Shown: piece after piece, positions 25,526 through 34,260 of the stretch
How the letters are laid out: each line of letters begins with the position of its first letter
Numbering within the stretch: the first letter of the stretch is position 1
Assembly (NCBI GenBank): GCA_947481685.1
Contig: CANKHA010000003.1
Span: 62,001-126,000, forward strand
From: Bradyrhizobiaceae bacterium
Lineage (GTDB): Bacteria; Pseudomonadota; Alphaproteobacteria; Rhizobiales; Xanthobacteraceae
Direction: 5' to 3'
DNA length: 64,000 nucleotides
The notes under the pieces: model-generated
Database searches by the model: none
The model's input: the letters and a program-made list of their open reading frames with translations, nothing else
What the model was told of the DNA's origin: nothing
Translations under genes and position numbers: made by a program

Positions 25526-25629
25526 GATATGTGAAGGCGAGCCTCGCCTCACACCTGTGATTTGAAGCGTGGTTCATCGCGTCATGATGGAGCCGCCTCG
25601 TGCCGAACGCCGCCACTTGCAATGACCGG

Positions 25630-25761
25630 ATGACGTCTGCGCTGGTGATTTTGGGCGCGTGCGGCGCTGTGTTGCTGGCGGGGGGCGCCACGCTGTGGGC
25701 CTATTATGGCAGCAGAGTATTCTTCGACATGCTCGCCTCCGGGCTGGCCTACTGCTTTTGA
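25630..25761 (+). CDS. Possible 43-residue membrane protein
   Basis: Short ORF beginning MTSALVILGACGAVLLAGGA. One strong hydrophobic helix (about 4-24) is followed by an aromatic stretch and a second short hydrophobic segment. It ends 26 bp before the SCO1-family gene, so the two could be co-transcribed. No homology recognised and the ribosome binding site is weak. Plausible as a small oxidase-assembly or envelope peptide, but could be non-coding. Confidence 0.4.
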   Translation: MTSALVILGACGAVLLAGGATLWAYYGSRVFFDMLASGLAYCF

Positions 25762-25787
25762 TTGTCCCTGAGAAAGTGAACTGACCG

Positions 25788-26387
25788 ATGACCGCGCGAA
25801 CGTCGCGTCTCATTCTTTTGATTGCCGTATTTTGCACAGCGACTGTGCTGTGCCTGAGCGTGGTGCTGCTGGTTGCGCAGCGTCCGGCGCTGCCGGTGCA
25901 ACAGTCATCCGCGGCGGTCGGCGGTCCGTTCAAGCTGGTCGATCAGGATGGCCGCACGGTCACCGAGCAAGATGTGAAGGGCAAACCTTCTCTCGTGTTC
26001 TTCGGCTTCACCCATTGCCCTGATGTCTGCCCGACCACGCTGTTCGACATTTCGGAAATCTTCCGCGCCCTCGGCCCGGATGCCGACCGCGCCTCGGCGC
26101 TGTTCTTCACCGTCGATCCGGAGCGCGATACGCCGGAAGCGATGAAGGCTTACCTCTCCAGCTTCGATCCGCATCTGCGCGGATTGACCGGCGACCAGGC
26201 GGCGGTCGACGGCGCCATCCGGGCTTACCGCGCCTATGCCAAGAAAGTACCGAACCCCGACGGTAGCTACACCATGGACCATACCGCGCTGGTCTATTTG
26301 ATGGACAAGAACGGGGGGTTCGTCTCGCCGTTCAGCCTCAAGCGCCGGCCGGAAGAGTCCGCCGCGGATTTGCGGAAATACTTCTAA
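25788..26387 (+). CDS. SCO1/SenC family copper protein
   Basis: 199 residues anchored by one N-terminal helix (8-30). The thioredoxin-fold domain carries the copper ligands Cys77 and Cys81 (FTHCPDVCPTTLFD) and His165 (TMDHTALVY), as well as the VDPERDTP segment. Family members deliver copper or reduce thiols for the CuA centre of cytochrome oxidase subunit II; CoxB is encoded at 58121, outside this operon. All ligands are intact. It follows the small membrane ORF closely. Confidence 0.93.
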   Translation: MTARTSRLILLIAVFCTATVLCLSVVLLVAQRPALPVQQSSAAVGGPFKLVDQDGRTVTEQDVKGKPSLVFFGFTHCPDVCPTTLFDISEIFRALGPDADRASALFFTVDPERDTPEAMKAYLSSFDPHLRGLTGDQAAVDGAIRAYRAYAKKVPNPDGSYTMDHTALVYLMDKNGGFVSPFSLKRRPEESAADLRKYF

Positions 26388-26471
26388 CAGGCCCCGCTTG
26401 GCCTCCGTCCCGGCACTGGAACCGCGCGGCAATTCGTCTATAAGCGGACGGCAAATAGCCAGGCTCGAGCG

Positions 26472-27383
26472 ATGTTTTCTTCGAAAATAACCGTCTCCTC
26501 AGCTTCCCGCGCGCCCGCGCGCGGACGGGGCTTTCGGGCATTGCTGCTGGCCTTGTTGGCGGCCGGCCTGTTGCTGGCGGATGCAGAGGCCGGGCGTGTT
26601 TTGGCGCAGGGCAATCCGGGCGTGGCGATCCCGAGCTTCTGGGATGCGCGGCGCAGGCCCGACCGGCCCGACCTGTCGCGCCTGACCGGAATTCGTTTCC
26701 TGACCGAGATCGATTATCCGCCGTTCAACTACGCGGGTCCCGATGGCAACCCGGCCGGCTTTAATATCGATCTCGCGCGCATGATCTGCGAGGAGATCAA
26801 GGTCCAGTGCACGATCCAGATGCGCCGCTTCGATACCCTGCTGGATGCGCTGGCGAGCAATCAGGGCGACGCGGTGGTCGCCTCCATCATGTCCACGCCC
26901 GATATTCGCAAGCGCGTGGATTTCAGCGATCCTTACTACCGCACGCCGGCGCGCTTCGTGGCGCTGAAGGACGCGGCGATCGAGGATGCGTTGCCCGAGA
27001 AGCTTGAGGGCAAGCGCGTTGCGGTTGTGGCCGGCACCGCCCACGAGGCCTATCTGCGGGCGCTGTTCACCGAAGTCGAAGTGAAGCCCTATTCGACGGC
27101 GGAAGCCGCGCGCAATGCCTTGCGCAAGGGCGAGGCCGATCTGCTGTTCGGTGACGGCATTTCCTTGTCTTTCTGGCTCAACGGCACCGACTCCGCCGGT
27201 TGCTGCGTGTTCCGCGGCGGTCCGTTCATGGAAAGCCGCTATTTCGGCGAGGGCATCGGTATCGCGGTGCGCCGCGGCAACGATCTCTTGCGCGGAGCGA
27301 TAAACTGGGCGCTTTTCCGTTTGTGGGAGCAGGGCAAGTTCACCGACCTCTGGCTCCGTTATTTTCCCGTCAGCCCGTATTGA
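26472..27383 (+). CDS. ABC transporter substrate-binding protein, family 3
   Basis: 303 residues with an unusually basic, long signal region (cleavage near residue 49, VLA-QG). The SBP_bac_3 domain begins at [20 protein letters not shown] and shows [14 protein letters not shown], the D-A-L-x-S-N-Q-G-D segment, [18 protein letters not shown] and the C-terminal [15 protein letters not shown]. It would bind a polar amino acid or similar ligand in the periplasm. No permease or ATPase is adjacent, so it may be an orphan receptor or serve a transporter elsewhere. The stop is 5 bp before lysK. Confidence 0.88.
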   Translation: MFSSKITVSSASRAPARGRGFRALLLALLAAGLLLADAEAGRVLAQGNPGVAIPSFWDARRRPDRPDLSRLTGIRFLTEIDYPPFNYAGPDGNPAGFNIDLARMICEEIKVQCTIQMRRFDTLLDALASNQGDAVVASIMSTPDIRKRVDFSDPYYRTPARFVALKDAAIEDALPEKLEGKRVAVVAGTAHEAYLRALFTEVEVKPYSTAEAARNALRKGEADLLFGDGISLSFWLNGTDSAGCCVFRGGPFMESRYFGEGIGIAVRRGNDLLRGAINWALFRLWEQGKFTDLWLRYFPVSPY

Positions 27384-27388
27384 TCAGC

Positions 27389-29023
27389 ATGAATGAAACC
27401 GTGACGAGTGCGAGCCTGCGCGAGATTGCCGAGACTTCGAATGCCTGGCCGTTCGAAGAGGCCAAGAAACTTGTCGCGCGGCTGAAACGCAAGCCGAAGG
27501 ACGAGGTGATTTTCGAGACCGGCTATGGCCCCTCGGGTCTACCGCATATCGGCACCTTCGGCGAAGTCGCGCGCACCACCATGGTGCGTCACGCTTTCCG
27601 CGTGCTCACCGACGACAAGATCAAGACGCGGCTGATCGCCTTCTCCGACGACATGGATGGTCTGCGCAAGGTCCCGGACAATGTACCGAACAAGGATATG
27701 CTGACCGCGCATCTTGGCAAGCCGCTAAGCCGGATACCGGATCCCTTTTCTAACGAATATCCTTCGTTTGGCGCGCACAACAACGCGCGCTTGCGCGCCT
27801 TCCTCGATCACTTCGGCTTCGAATACGAATTCCTGTCTTCGACGGATTGCTACACATCCGGCCGGTTCGACGAGGCGCTGCTGCGCGTGCTGGAACGCTT
27901 CGACAAGGTGATGGCGATCATGCTGCCGTCGTTGCGCGAGGAGCGGGCATCGACCTATTCGCCGTTCCTGCCGATCGATCCCGATACCGGAATTGTTCTG
28001 CAGGTGCCGGTCACCGCGCACGACGCCAAGGCCGGTACGATTACCTACGAGCACCCGGACACGAAGCAACCGGTGGTGACGCCCGTCACTGGCGGGCATT
28101 GCAAGTTGCAATGGAAGCCGGACTGGGCGATGCGCTGGTATGCGCTTGGCGTCGATTATGAAATGGCCGGCAAGGACCTGATCGACTCCGTCAAGCTCTC
28201 CAGTGAAATCTGCAAGGCGCTCGGCGGCCTGCCGCCCGAAGGCTTCAACTACGAGCTGTTCCTGGACGACAAGGGACAGAAGATCTCGAAGTCCAAGGGC
28301 AACGGCCTGACCATCGACGAATGGCTGCGCTACGCCTCGCCGGAATCGCTGTCGCTATTCATGTATCGCGAGCCGAAGGCGGCGAAACGGCTCTACTTCG
28401 ATGTCATTCCCCGCGCGGTGGATGAATATCAGCAGCATCTCGATGGTTATGCGCGGCAGGAGACGAAGCAGCAGCTTTCCAATCCAGTCTGGCACATCCA
28501 TGCCGGCAAGCCGCCGGTGCCGGACATGCCGATCACCTTCCAGATGTTGCTGACGTTGGTGTCGTCGTCGAACGCCGAAAATGCCGAGACCTTGTGGGGT
28601 TTCATCGGCCGCTATCGTCCGGGCGTAACGCCGAAGACGCATCCCAAGCTCGATGCGCTGGTCGGTTACGCCATCCATTATTTCCGCGACTTCGTGTTGC
28701 CGACCAAGAAATTCCGCGAACCGACCCCTGCCGAGCGGGCAGCTTTGAACGACCTGCGCGATGCGCTGGGGCAATTGCCGGCGGAAGCGAGCGCGGAACA
28801 GATCCAGGATGTGGTCTACGAGATCGGGCGGCGCGAGCCTTTCCTCGATCACAAAAAGCAGGCCAAGGACGGCAAGCCGGGCGTTTCGCTCGACTGGTTC
28901 AACATGCTGTACCAAGTGCTGCTCGGGCAGGAGAAAGGCCCGCGCTTCGGGTCGTTCGTCGGCGTCTATGGGCTGAAGAATACGGTCGACATGATCGACG
29001 GCGCGCTGGCGCGATCGGCGTGA
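27389..29023 (+). CDS. lysK: Lysyl-tRNA synthetase, class I
   Basis: 544 residues; ATG at 27389 lies just after the upstream stop. Class I signatures: [16 protein letters not shown], with the HIGH-type motif at 52-55, and KISKS at 298-302. No class II motifs, so this is the archaeal-type LysRS that most alphaproteobacteria use in place of LysS class II. The domain order (Rossmann catalytic domain with zinc-less insertion, then alpha-helical anticodon-binding region from about 330) and length are normal. It charges tRNA-Lys. The TauE/SafE gene follows 14 bp later, probably co-transcribed. Confidence 0.95.
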   Translation: MNETVTSASLREIAETSNAWPFEEAKKLVARLKRKPKDEVIFETGYGPSGLPHIGTFGEVARTTMVRHAFRVLTDDKIKTRLIAFSDDMDGLRKVPDNVPNKDMLTAHLGKPLSRIPDPFSNEYPSFGAHNNARLRAFLDHFGFEYEFLSSTDCYTSGRFDEALLRVLERFDKVMAIMLPSLREERASTYSPFLPIDPDTGIVLQVPVTAHDAKAGTITYEHPDTKQPVVTPVTGGHCKLQWKPDWAMRWYALGVDYEMAGKDLIDSVKLSSEICKALGGLPPEGFNYELFLDDKGQKISKSKGNGLTIDEWLRYASPESLSLFMYREPKAAKRLYFDVIPRAVDEYQQHLDGYARQETKQQLSNPVWHIHAGKPPVPDMPITFQMLLTLVSSSNAENAETLWGFIGRYRPGVTPKTHPKLDALVGYAIHYFRDFVLPTKKFREPTPAERAALNDLRDALGQLPAEASAEQIQDVVYEIGRREPFLDHKKQAKDGKPGVSLDWFNMLYQVLLGQEKGPRFGSFVGVYGLKNTVDMIDGALARSA

Positions 29024-29037
29024 GGCGCGGCCGATAG

Positions 29038-29802
29038 ATGTTCTCCCTCGGCGTCCTCGGCGCGGCGATCTTCCTGTCTTCTTTCGTCTCCGGCGTCTTC
29101 AACATGGCGGGCGGGATGATCCTGCTCGGCGTGCTGCTCGTCTTCTTTGACGTCTCCACCGGAATGATCCTGTTTTCGATCCTGTCGACGGCGGGAAACG
29201 CCTGGCGTGTCGCGACCTGGTGGAAGCACATCAACTGGCCCATCTGGTTCCAGTACACGATCGGCGCTTGCATCGCGCTGTTTGCCTTGCGCTTCATCGC
29301 CTTCATTCCGAGCAAGGCGATGGTCTATCTCATTCTGGGCTTGCTGCCGTGGATGGTGGAGCTGCTGCCGCGGCATTGGCATCCGAACATCCAGTGGCGC
29401 GGCGTGGCGCTGTTCACGGGCACCGCAACCACGACGATCCAGCTCATGGCCGGCAATGGCGGCATGTTCATGGATATCTTCTTTCAGAAAAGCGAACTCG
29501 GTCGCCACACGACCGTTGCCACCAAGTCGTTCTGCCAGACCGTCGGCAACCTGATGCGTATCTTTTATTTCGGCACGCTCGCCGGAATTGAAGACGCCAT
29601 TCCGCTGTGGTTTTTCGTTCCTGCCGCATTGCTGGCGATTGCCGGCACCATGCTGGCGCCGCTTGTGGTCAATCGCATGACCGACCACAGCTTCCGCCAG
29701 TGGACGCGCAAGCTGCTCTTTGTGGTGAGTGCGGTGTATCTGATGCGCGCGGGCTGGCTCTACTGGGGCCAGTGGGCAGCGAGCACAAGTTCAGGCGGCT
29801 GA
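29038..29802 (+). CDS. TauE/SafE (TSUP) family membrane protein
   Basis: 254 residues with about eight membrane helices. The N-terminal FLSSFVSGVFNMAGGMILLGVLLVF is the family's first repeat (glycine-rich G-x-x-x-M-x-G-G), and GTATTTIQLMAGNGGMF opens the second repeat. Such proteins export sulfite, sulfonates or other organic anions; the substrate is not identifiable. It starts immediately after lysK. Confidence 0.85.
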   Translation: MFSLGVLGAAIFLSSFVSGVFNMAGGMILLGVLLVFFDVSTGMILFSILSTAGNAWRVATWWKHINWPIWFQYTIGACIALFALRFIAFIPSKAMVYLILGLLPWMVELLPRHWHPNIQWRGVALFTGTATTTIQLMAGNGGMFMDIFFQKSELGRHTTVATKSFCQTVGNLMRIFYFGTLAGIEDAIPLWFFVPAALLAIAGTMLAPLVVNRMTDHSFRQWTRKLLFVVSAVYLMRAGWLYWGQWAASTSSGG

Positions 29803-29808
29803 GCCGCC

Positions 29809-30396
29809 TTACGTGAACATCTCGGCTTTGCCGTTGTCACCGACGAGGCCGATTTCGACCTGAAGCTCGGGGTTGCGTGCGAGCAACTGCTTGCGGAATT
29901 CCGCGAGCGTATAACGGTGCGTTTCGGTTTCGATCAGCCCGTCTTTCAGCTTGCCGACATCATATGCTGACTTCATTGCGGTGCAGCCGCGATGATCGAG
30001 CGCGATCACCCGCGTGACATCCGGTGTGATGGCGGCAGTCACCGTTCTCCAGGATGCAGCGCGCGACGATTTGAATTGATCCGAAACCAGCCCGATGGCG
30101 GCGCCTGCGACTTCCACCGGCGTATATTTGCCGGCAAGATTGCGGGTCTTCATGTAGTTGTTCGCCGTCTGCCAGGCGAGAGGTTCGTTGCAGATCAACA
30201 ACAGGGTTTTTCCTTCGACCGCCGGTGCTACCGGCGCGGCGAACGGCGGGACTGGCTGGGGTATCAGCGGCGTGCTTGGTGCCGGCGTCTGAGCGAACGC
30301 AGCGGCGGGAAGCGTCACGGTCAGTCCGGCGCCCAAAAGCTGCAGGAAGCCGCGGCGGTGGAGATGGCAGGAGCAGGAATGGAAGCGCGGTGGCAT
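29809..30396 (-). CDS. Tat-exported carbonic-anhydrase-like protein
   Basis: 195 residues from the ATG at 30396. The N-terminus has HRRGFLQLLGAGLTVTL, a twin-arginine signal with cleavage near AFA-QT, then a Pro-rich linker. The mature part has VTRVIALDHRGCTAMKSAY, the D/H-x-x-G-C turn seen in beta-carbonic anhydrase-like proteins, where His and Cys would help bind zinc. The first zinc Cys and Asp-Arg dyad of true beta-carbonic anhydrases are not evident, so activity is uncertain. It may be a periplasmic metal protein folded before export. Convergent with the TSUP gene. Confidence 0.65.
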   Translation of the reverse strand: MPPRFHSCSCHLHRRGFLQLLGAGLTVTLPAAAFAQTPAPSTPLIPQPVPPFAAPVAPAVEGKTLLLICNEPLAWQTANNYMKTRNLAGKYTPVEVAGAAIGLVSDQFKSSRAASWRTVTAAITPDVTRVIALDHRGCTAMKSAYDVGKLKDGLIETETHRYTLAEFRKQLLARNPELQVEIGLVGDNGKAEMFT

Positions 30397-30419
30397 GAGG
30401 CTGATTCTGACCGTTAATC

Positions 30420-31049
30420 TTACTGGCTCGCCCAAACAATGCGCGCAATCCATACCACGTCGGACACGGCGAGCGTGCGGTCAGGATGTTCAGAGTTAAT
30501 CGACTGCAGTTCGATGCTTTTCGACGTGCGCCGCTTTAACTGTTTTACCATGACCTCGCCCTTCCTCGTCTTTGCGACCACGCGGTCGCCGCGGCGGACG
30601 GGGGCGGCGGGCGATACGACGATCACATCGCCGTCGCGATAGGCGGGCAGCATGGAGTCGCCGGAAATTTCCAGCGCATAAGCATGTTCGTCGGTGACGG
30701 CGGGGAAGGCGATCTCGTCCCAGCCTTTGCCGACCGGAAAGCCGCCGTCTTCGAAGAAACCGCCCACGCCGGCTTGGGCAAAGCCGATCAGCGGCACCGC
30801 CTGCGCTGCGCCGCCGTTGTTGTCGCCGATCAGCTTCACGAAGGCGTCCATCGTGGTGCCAGTGGCGGTCAGTGCCTTGGCAACGGACTCGGTCGAGGGC
30901 CAGCGTGGGCGGCCATCCGGCGTGATGCGTTTGGAGCGGTTGAAGGTGGTGGGGTCGAGCCCGGCGCGCTTGGCCAGCGCCGAAGCCGAAAGTTCGGCGC
31001 GCTCGGCCAACCGGTCGAGCGCGTTCCAGATTTGGGCGTGGGTCAACAT
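30420..31049 (-). CDS. LexA-like repressor (HTH plus S24 peptidase)
   Basis: 209 residues. The N-terminal helix-turn-helix (about 12-60, LSASALAKRAGLDPTTFNRSKR) is Cro/C1-like. The C-terminal S24 domain has Ser132 (EISGDSMLPAYRDGD) and Lys169 (EVMVKQL) as catalytic dyad. The probable cleavage site is Ala93-Gly94 (GFAQAGVGG). It should therefore undergo RecA-stimulated self-cleavage like LexA or phage CI. The ATG at 31049 was preferred over an upstream TTG (31082) because homology starts there. A 17-bp palindrome lies just upstream. It sits beside DNA ligase/exonuclease genes, but its regulon is unknown. Confidence 0.88.
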   Translation of the reverse strand: MLTHAQIWNALDRLAERAELSASALAKRAGLDPTTFNRSKRITPDGRPRWPSTESVAKALTATGTTMDAFVKLIGDNNGGAAQAVPLIGFAQAGVGGFFEDGGFPVGKGWDEIAFPAVTDEHAYALEISGDSMLPAYRDGDVIVVSPAAPVRRGDRVVAKTRKGEVMVKQLKRRTSKSIELQSINSEHPDRTLAVSDVVWIARIVWASQ

Positions 31050-31068
31050 ACGCGACCTCAGTCCGAGA

Positions 31069-31085
31069 CTATTATCCGACAATAG
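31069..31085. promoter_or_regulatory. Candidate operator of the LexA-like repressor
   Basis: CTATT-N7-AATAG inverted repeat, AT-rich in a GC-rich context, 20 bp before the repressor's ATG; suits autorepression. Confidence 0.5.
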
Positions 31086-31120
31086 GAATTATAGCCCGGG
31101 GACTGAGGCGTCCAGCGGTT

Positions 31121-31426
31121 TTAGGGCACTTTCCGGTCGTTTATCGGGGCCGGCGACCGGTCGCGCGGGGCCTTGGCGAGCCGCATCACCAGCCAGACCG
31201 GGATCACGATGGCCGCGCCGAGCAGGAAATAGCGCCAGAGCCGGACGACCGCGTCGAAACCGAGGTCCCAGAACCAGCGAACGATGTTGTGCAGGCTTTC
31301 GAAGATGTTGCGCGGATCGAGACCGAGCGCGGCCAGCACGACGCCCACCAGCACCGACAGCAGCACAAGCTTGCCCGCTACTGCCAGCGGCGGACCACCC
31401 AGAAACCGGTTCATCGTGTCGTTCAT
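31121..31426 (-). CDS. DUF6460-type small membrane protein
   Basis: 101 residues, beginning MNDTMNRFLGGPPLAVAGKL, with two hydrophobic helices (about 13-37 and 67-84) separated by an amphipathic LDPRNIFESLHNIVRW stretch. This pattern matches small inner-membrane proteins common in Bradyrhizobiaceae (DUF6460). Function unknown. It sits between the ligase gene and the LexA-like repressor, all on the minus strand; linkage by transcription is possible. Confidence 0.7.
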   Translation of the reverse strand: MNDTMNRFLGGPPLAVAGKLVLLSVLVGVVLAALGLDPRNIFESLHNIVRWFWDLGFDAVVRLWRYFLLGAAIVIPVWLVMRLAKAPRDRSPAPINDRKVP

Positions 31427-31460
31427 GATTCCACTCTCCCTCTGCGTCTTTATATCATGT

Positions 31461-33164
31461 TTAGGTCGCGGCCGTCTTCCTGGCTGCGCGTTTCGGCTTC
31501 GGCAGCGCTAATCCAGCCTGCGCGCGCTCGGTGCCTTCCAGCATCTTCTCCAGCGTCTCCAGCCGGTCGGCTTCGGCCGGTGGCTTGTCCCAGCGCAGGC
31601 GGCTGATGCGCGGAAAGCGCATGGCGACGCCGGATTTGTGACGGGTCGAACGCTGCAATCCCTCGAACGCGACTTCCAGCACCAGTCCCTTGTCGGCTTC
31701 GTGCACGACTTCGCGCACCGGACCGAAACGTTCGATGGTGTTGCGTCGGACGAAGCGGTCGATCTGAATCAGTTCCTCGTCGGTGAAGCCGAAATAGGCT
31801 TTGCCGACCGGCACCAGCACGTCTTCGCCGTCTTCGGTGGTCCAGGCGCCGAAGGTGTAGTCGGAATAATACGACGAACGCTTGCCGTGGCCGCGTTGCG
31901 CATACATCAGCACCGCGTCAATGATGTGCGGCTCGCGCTTCCATTTCCACCACTGGCCTTTTGGGCGGCCGGGCAGATAGGGCGCGTCGCGGCGCTTGAG
32001 CATGATGCCTTCCACCGCCGTGGCATCATCGCCTGCGCCGGCGGATGCAGGGTCGGCGCGAGCCGCGGTCAATTGATCCCAGTTGTCGAACGGCACCAGC
32101 GGCGAGAGATCGACGCGCGGATCGTCCATTGCTGCGATGAATTTCTCCAGGCGCTTGCGGCGTTCCGCAAACGGCAATTCGCGCAGGTCTTCATCGCCAT
32201 CGACCAGCAGGTCATACGCGCGCAGATAGGCGGGAAACTCCGCCGTCAGTTTCGATGAAATGACCTTGCGGTTGAGCCGCTGCTGCAGATCGTTGAACGA
32301 CTGCACGCGGCCCTCGCGCATGATCAGCAATTCGCCGTCGAGCGCGCCGGGCAACCGGAACGATGAAACAAGATCGGGAAAGCTTTTGGAGATGTCCTCG
32401 CCGGTGCGGGAATAAAGCCGCGTCACCGGCTCGCCGTCTTCGTTCAGCCCGGTCACGGCTTGAATGCGTGTGCCGTCCCATTTCCATTCCGCCCTGTAGT
32501 GCGAGGGATCGAGCGCGGGAAAATCCGTTTCCTCGATGGCGTGCGCGAGCATCGCCGGGCGGAAGGGTGCAGGATCGGTGTTGAGCGGCTTCTCGCCGCG
32601 GTCTTCGAGCCAGGCGAACAGCTCGGTGTAAGGCGGCGCGAGACCCGGCCACAGCAGTTCGATCTCGTGCGGATCCTTGTCGCCGAGCGCGGCGGCAGCG
32701 GTTTTGACGAGCCGCGCCGAAACACCGATGCGCAACGCGCCGGTGATCAGCTTGAGCAGTGCCCAGCGTCCGGTTTCATCGAGTGCATCCAGCCAGCGCG
32801 CAATCTGCGCCGGCAGCTGCGCCTTGCCGAGGGTCGAGAGCGTTTCAACCACATCGGTGATCGAGGGGATCGCGTTCGGACGGTGATGCGGATCGGCGGG
32901 CCACATCAGCGCAACGGTTTCCGACAGGTCACCGACGTAATCGTAGGACAGCGCCAGCAGTACCGGATCGGTGCGTTCGGTGATCAGGGTGCGGATCATG
33001 CCGGCCTTGGCGCTCTTGAAGCTGAGCGCACCGGCAAGCGCCGCCATCGCATAGCCGCGTTGCGGGTCGGGCGTGGTGCGGAAATAGTCCGTCATCAGGC
33101 GCAGCTTGTTGTTGCGCCCGGGCTCGTAGGTCAGACGGTCGAGCAATTCGGCGAAGCGGTTCAT
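31461..33164 (-). CDS. Damage-associated ATP-dependent DNA ligase
   Basis: 567 residues. Adenylation lysine Lys228 lies in motif I EWKWDGTRIQAV; other nucleotidyltransferase motifs follow: LDGELLIM, VEGIMLKRRDAPY and WWKWKREP. An N-terminal domain (1 to about 200) and a C-terminal OB-fold flank the core. This is the ATP-dependent ligase type (LigC/LigB-like, named cisplatin-damage-response ligase in annotation pipelines) that accompanies an MBL exonuclease, Lhr helicase and PdeM in many bacteria. It seals nicks using ATP, distinct from the replicative NAD ligase. It overlaps the exonuclease gene by four bases. Confidence 0.92.
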   Translation of the reverse strand: MNRFAELLDRLTYEPGRNNKLRLMTDYFRTTPDPQRGYAMAALAGALSFKSAKAGMIRTLITERTDPVLLALSYDYVGDLSETVALMWPADPHHRPNAIPSITDVVETLSTLGKAQLPAQIARWLDALDETGRWALLKLITGALRIGVSARLVKTAAAALGDKDPHEIELLWPGLAPPYTELFAWLEDRGEKPLNTDPAPFRPAMLAHAIEETDFPALDPSHYRAEWKWDGTRIQAVTGLNEDGEPVTRLYSRTGEDISKSFPDLVSSFRLPGALDGELLIMREGRVQSFNDLQQRLNRKVISSKLTAEFPAYLRAYDLLVDGDEDLRELPFAERRKRLEKFIAAMDDPRVDLSPLVPFDNWDQLTAARADPASAGAGDDATAVEGIMLKRRDAPYLPGRPKGQWWKWKREPHIIDAVLMYAQRGHGKRSSYYSDYTFGAWTTEDGEDVLVPVGKAYFGFTDEELIQIDRFVRRNTIERFGPVREVVHEADKGLVLEVAFEGLQRSTRHKSGVAMRFPRISRLRWDKPPAEADRLETLEKMLEGTERAQAGLALPKPKRAARKTAAT

Positions 33165-34210
33165 GCCGGTGAGCCCGCGTTTTCACCGGTGTCGCTGACG
33201 CCATCGCTCTCGTCTTCGTCGCCATAGCCAACGATGTCGAGTGGGCGCGCTTTCAGGCCGCGCGTCGTGCACCAGTGCATCAGCGCATCTTCCTGGCCGT
33301 GCGTGACCCAGATTTCGCCGGCGCCGGTCGCGGCGATGGTGTTGGTCAGCCCGTCCCAGTCGGCGTGATCGGAAATCACCAGCGGCAATTCGATCTGGCT
33401 CTGTCTCGCACGCGCGCGCACGCGCATCCAGCCGGACGCAAAGCAGGCGACGGGATCGGGGAAGCGGCGCGTCCAGAGATCTTTCACTGCCGAGGGCGGC
33501 GCCAGCGTAATCGTGCCGGCGAGGTCCGCCTTCTTGGCACCGCGCACCAGCTCCAGCGGGCCGAGATCGATGCCGCGGCTGACATAGTAGTTGGTGATCT
33601 TCTCCATCGCGCCGTGGAGATAGATGGTCTTGTCGTAACCGGCCTTGCGCAGCAGTGCGATCACGCGCTGCGCCTTGCCGAGCGAATAGGCGCCGACGAG
33701 ATGCGCGCGCTCGGGAAACAGCGCCACCGAGCGCAGCAGCTTCGCAATCTCGCCATCGGTGTCGTGATGGCGGAACACCGGCAGGCCGAAAGTCGCCTCG
33801 GTGATGAACACGTCGCACTGGATCAGTTCGAATGGCAGGCAGGTTGGATCGGGCACGTCCTTGTAGTCGCCCGAGGCGACGATGCGCGTGCCCCCGTATT
33901 CCACTGCTATCTGCGCGGAACCGAGCACATGGCCGGCGGGCCGGAACGTGGCCTTGATGCCGTTGAGATCGACGGTCTCGCCGTATTTGATGGCCTGCGT
34001 CGTCCCGGCGAAATTCTCGCCATAGCGCAGGCGCATGATGTCGAGGGTTTCCTGCGTGGCCAGCACCGCGCCGTGGCCGGGCCGGGCATGGTCGGAATGG
34101 CCGTGGGTAATGAGCGCCTTGTCGACCGCGCGCGTCGGGTCGATATGGAACCCGCCGCGCTTGCAGCAAACTCCGGAAGGCGTGGGCAGAAGGATGTCTT
34201 CGGGACGCAT
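33161..34210 (-). CDS. Ligase-associated MBL-fold exonuclease
   Basis: 349 residues, metallo-beta-lactamase/beta-CASP-like nuclease family. The zinc motif is ALITHGHSDHARPG (H-x-H-x-D-H), with further ligands in VLGSAQIAVEYGG-T-RIVASGDYKD (Asp) and SDHADWDGL (His). The C-terminus has an acidic, Asp/Glu-rich tail. Belongs to the ligase-associated DNA damage response exonuclease family. First gene of the minus-strand pair, with ligase directly after it. Only 50 bp separate it from the divergent methyltransferase gene, so the two operons probably share regulatory DNA. Confidence 0.93.
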   Translation of the reverse strand: MRPEDILLPTPSGVCCKRGGFHIDPTRAVDKALITHGHSDHARPGHGAVLATQETLDIMRLRYGENFAGTTQAIKYGETVDLNGIKATFRPAGHVLGSAQIAVEYGGTRIVASGDYKDVPDPTCLPFELIQCDVFITEATFGLPVFRHHDTDGEIAKLLRSVALFPERAHLVGAYSLGKAQRVIALLRKAGYDKTIYLHGAMEKITNYYVSRGIDLGPLELVRGAKKADLAGTITLAPPSAVKDLWTRRFPDPVACFASGWMRVRARARQSQIELPLVISDHADWDGLTNTIAATGAGEIWVTHGQEDALMHWCTTRGLKARPLDIVGYGDEDESDGVSDTGENAGSPA

Positions 34211-34260
34211 AGTCCCTAGATATGCTTTGCTTCCACTTTCGCGACCCCTTGAGGTGAGAC

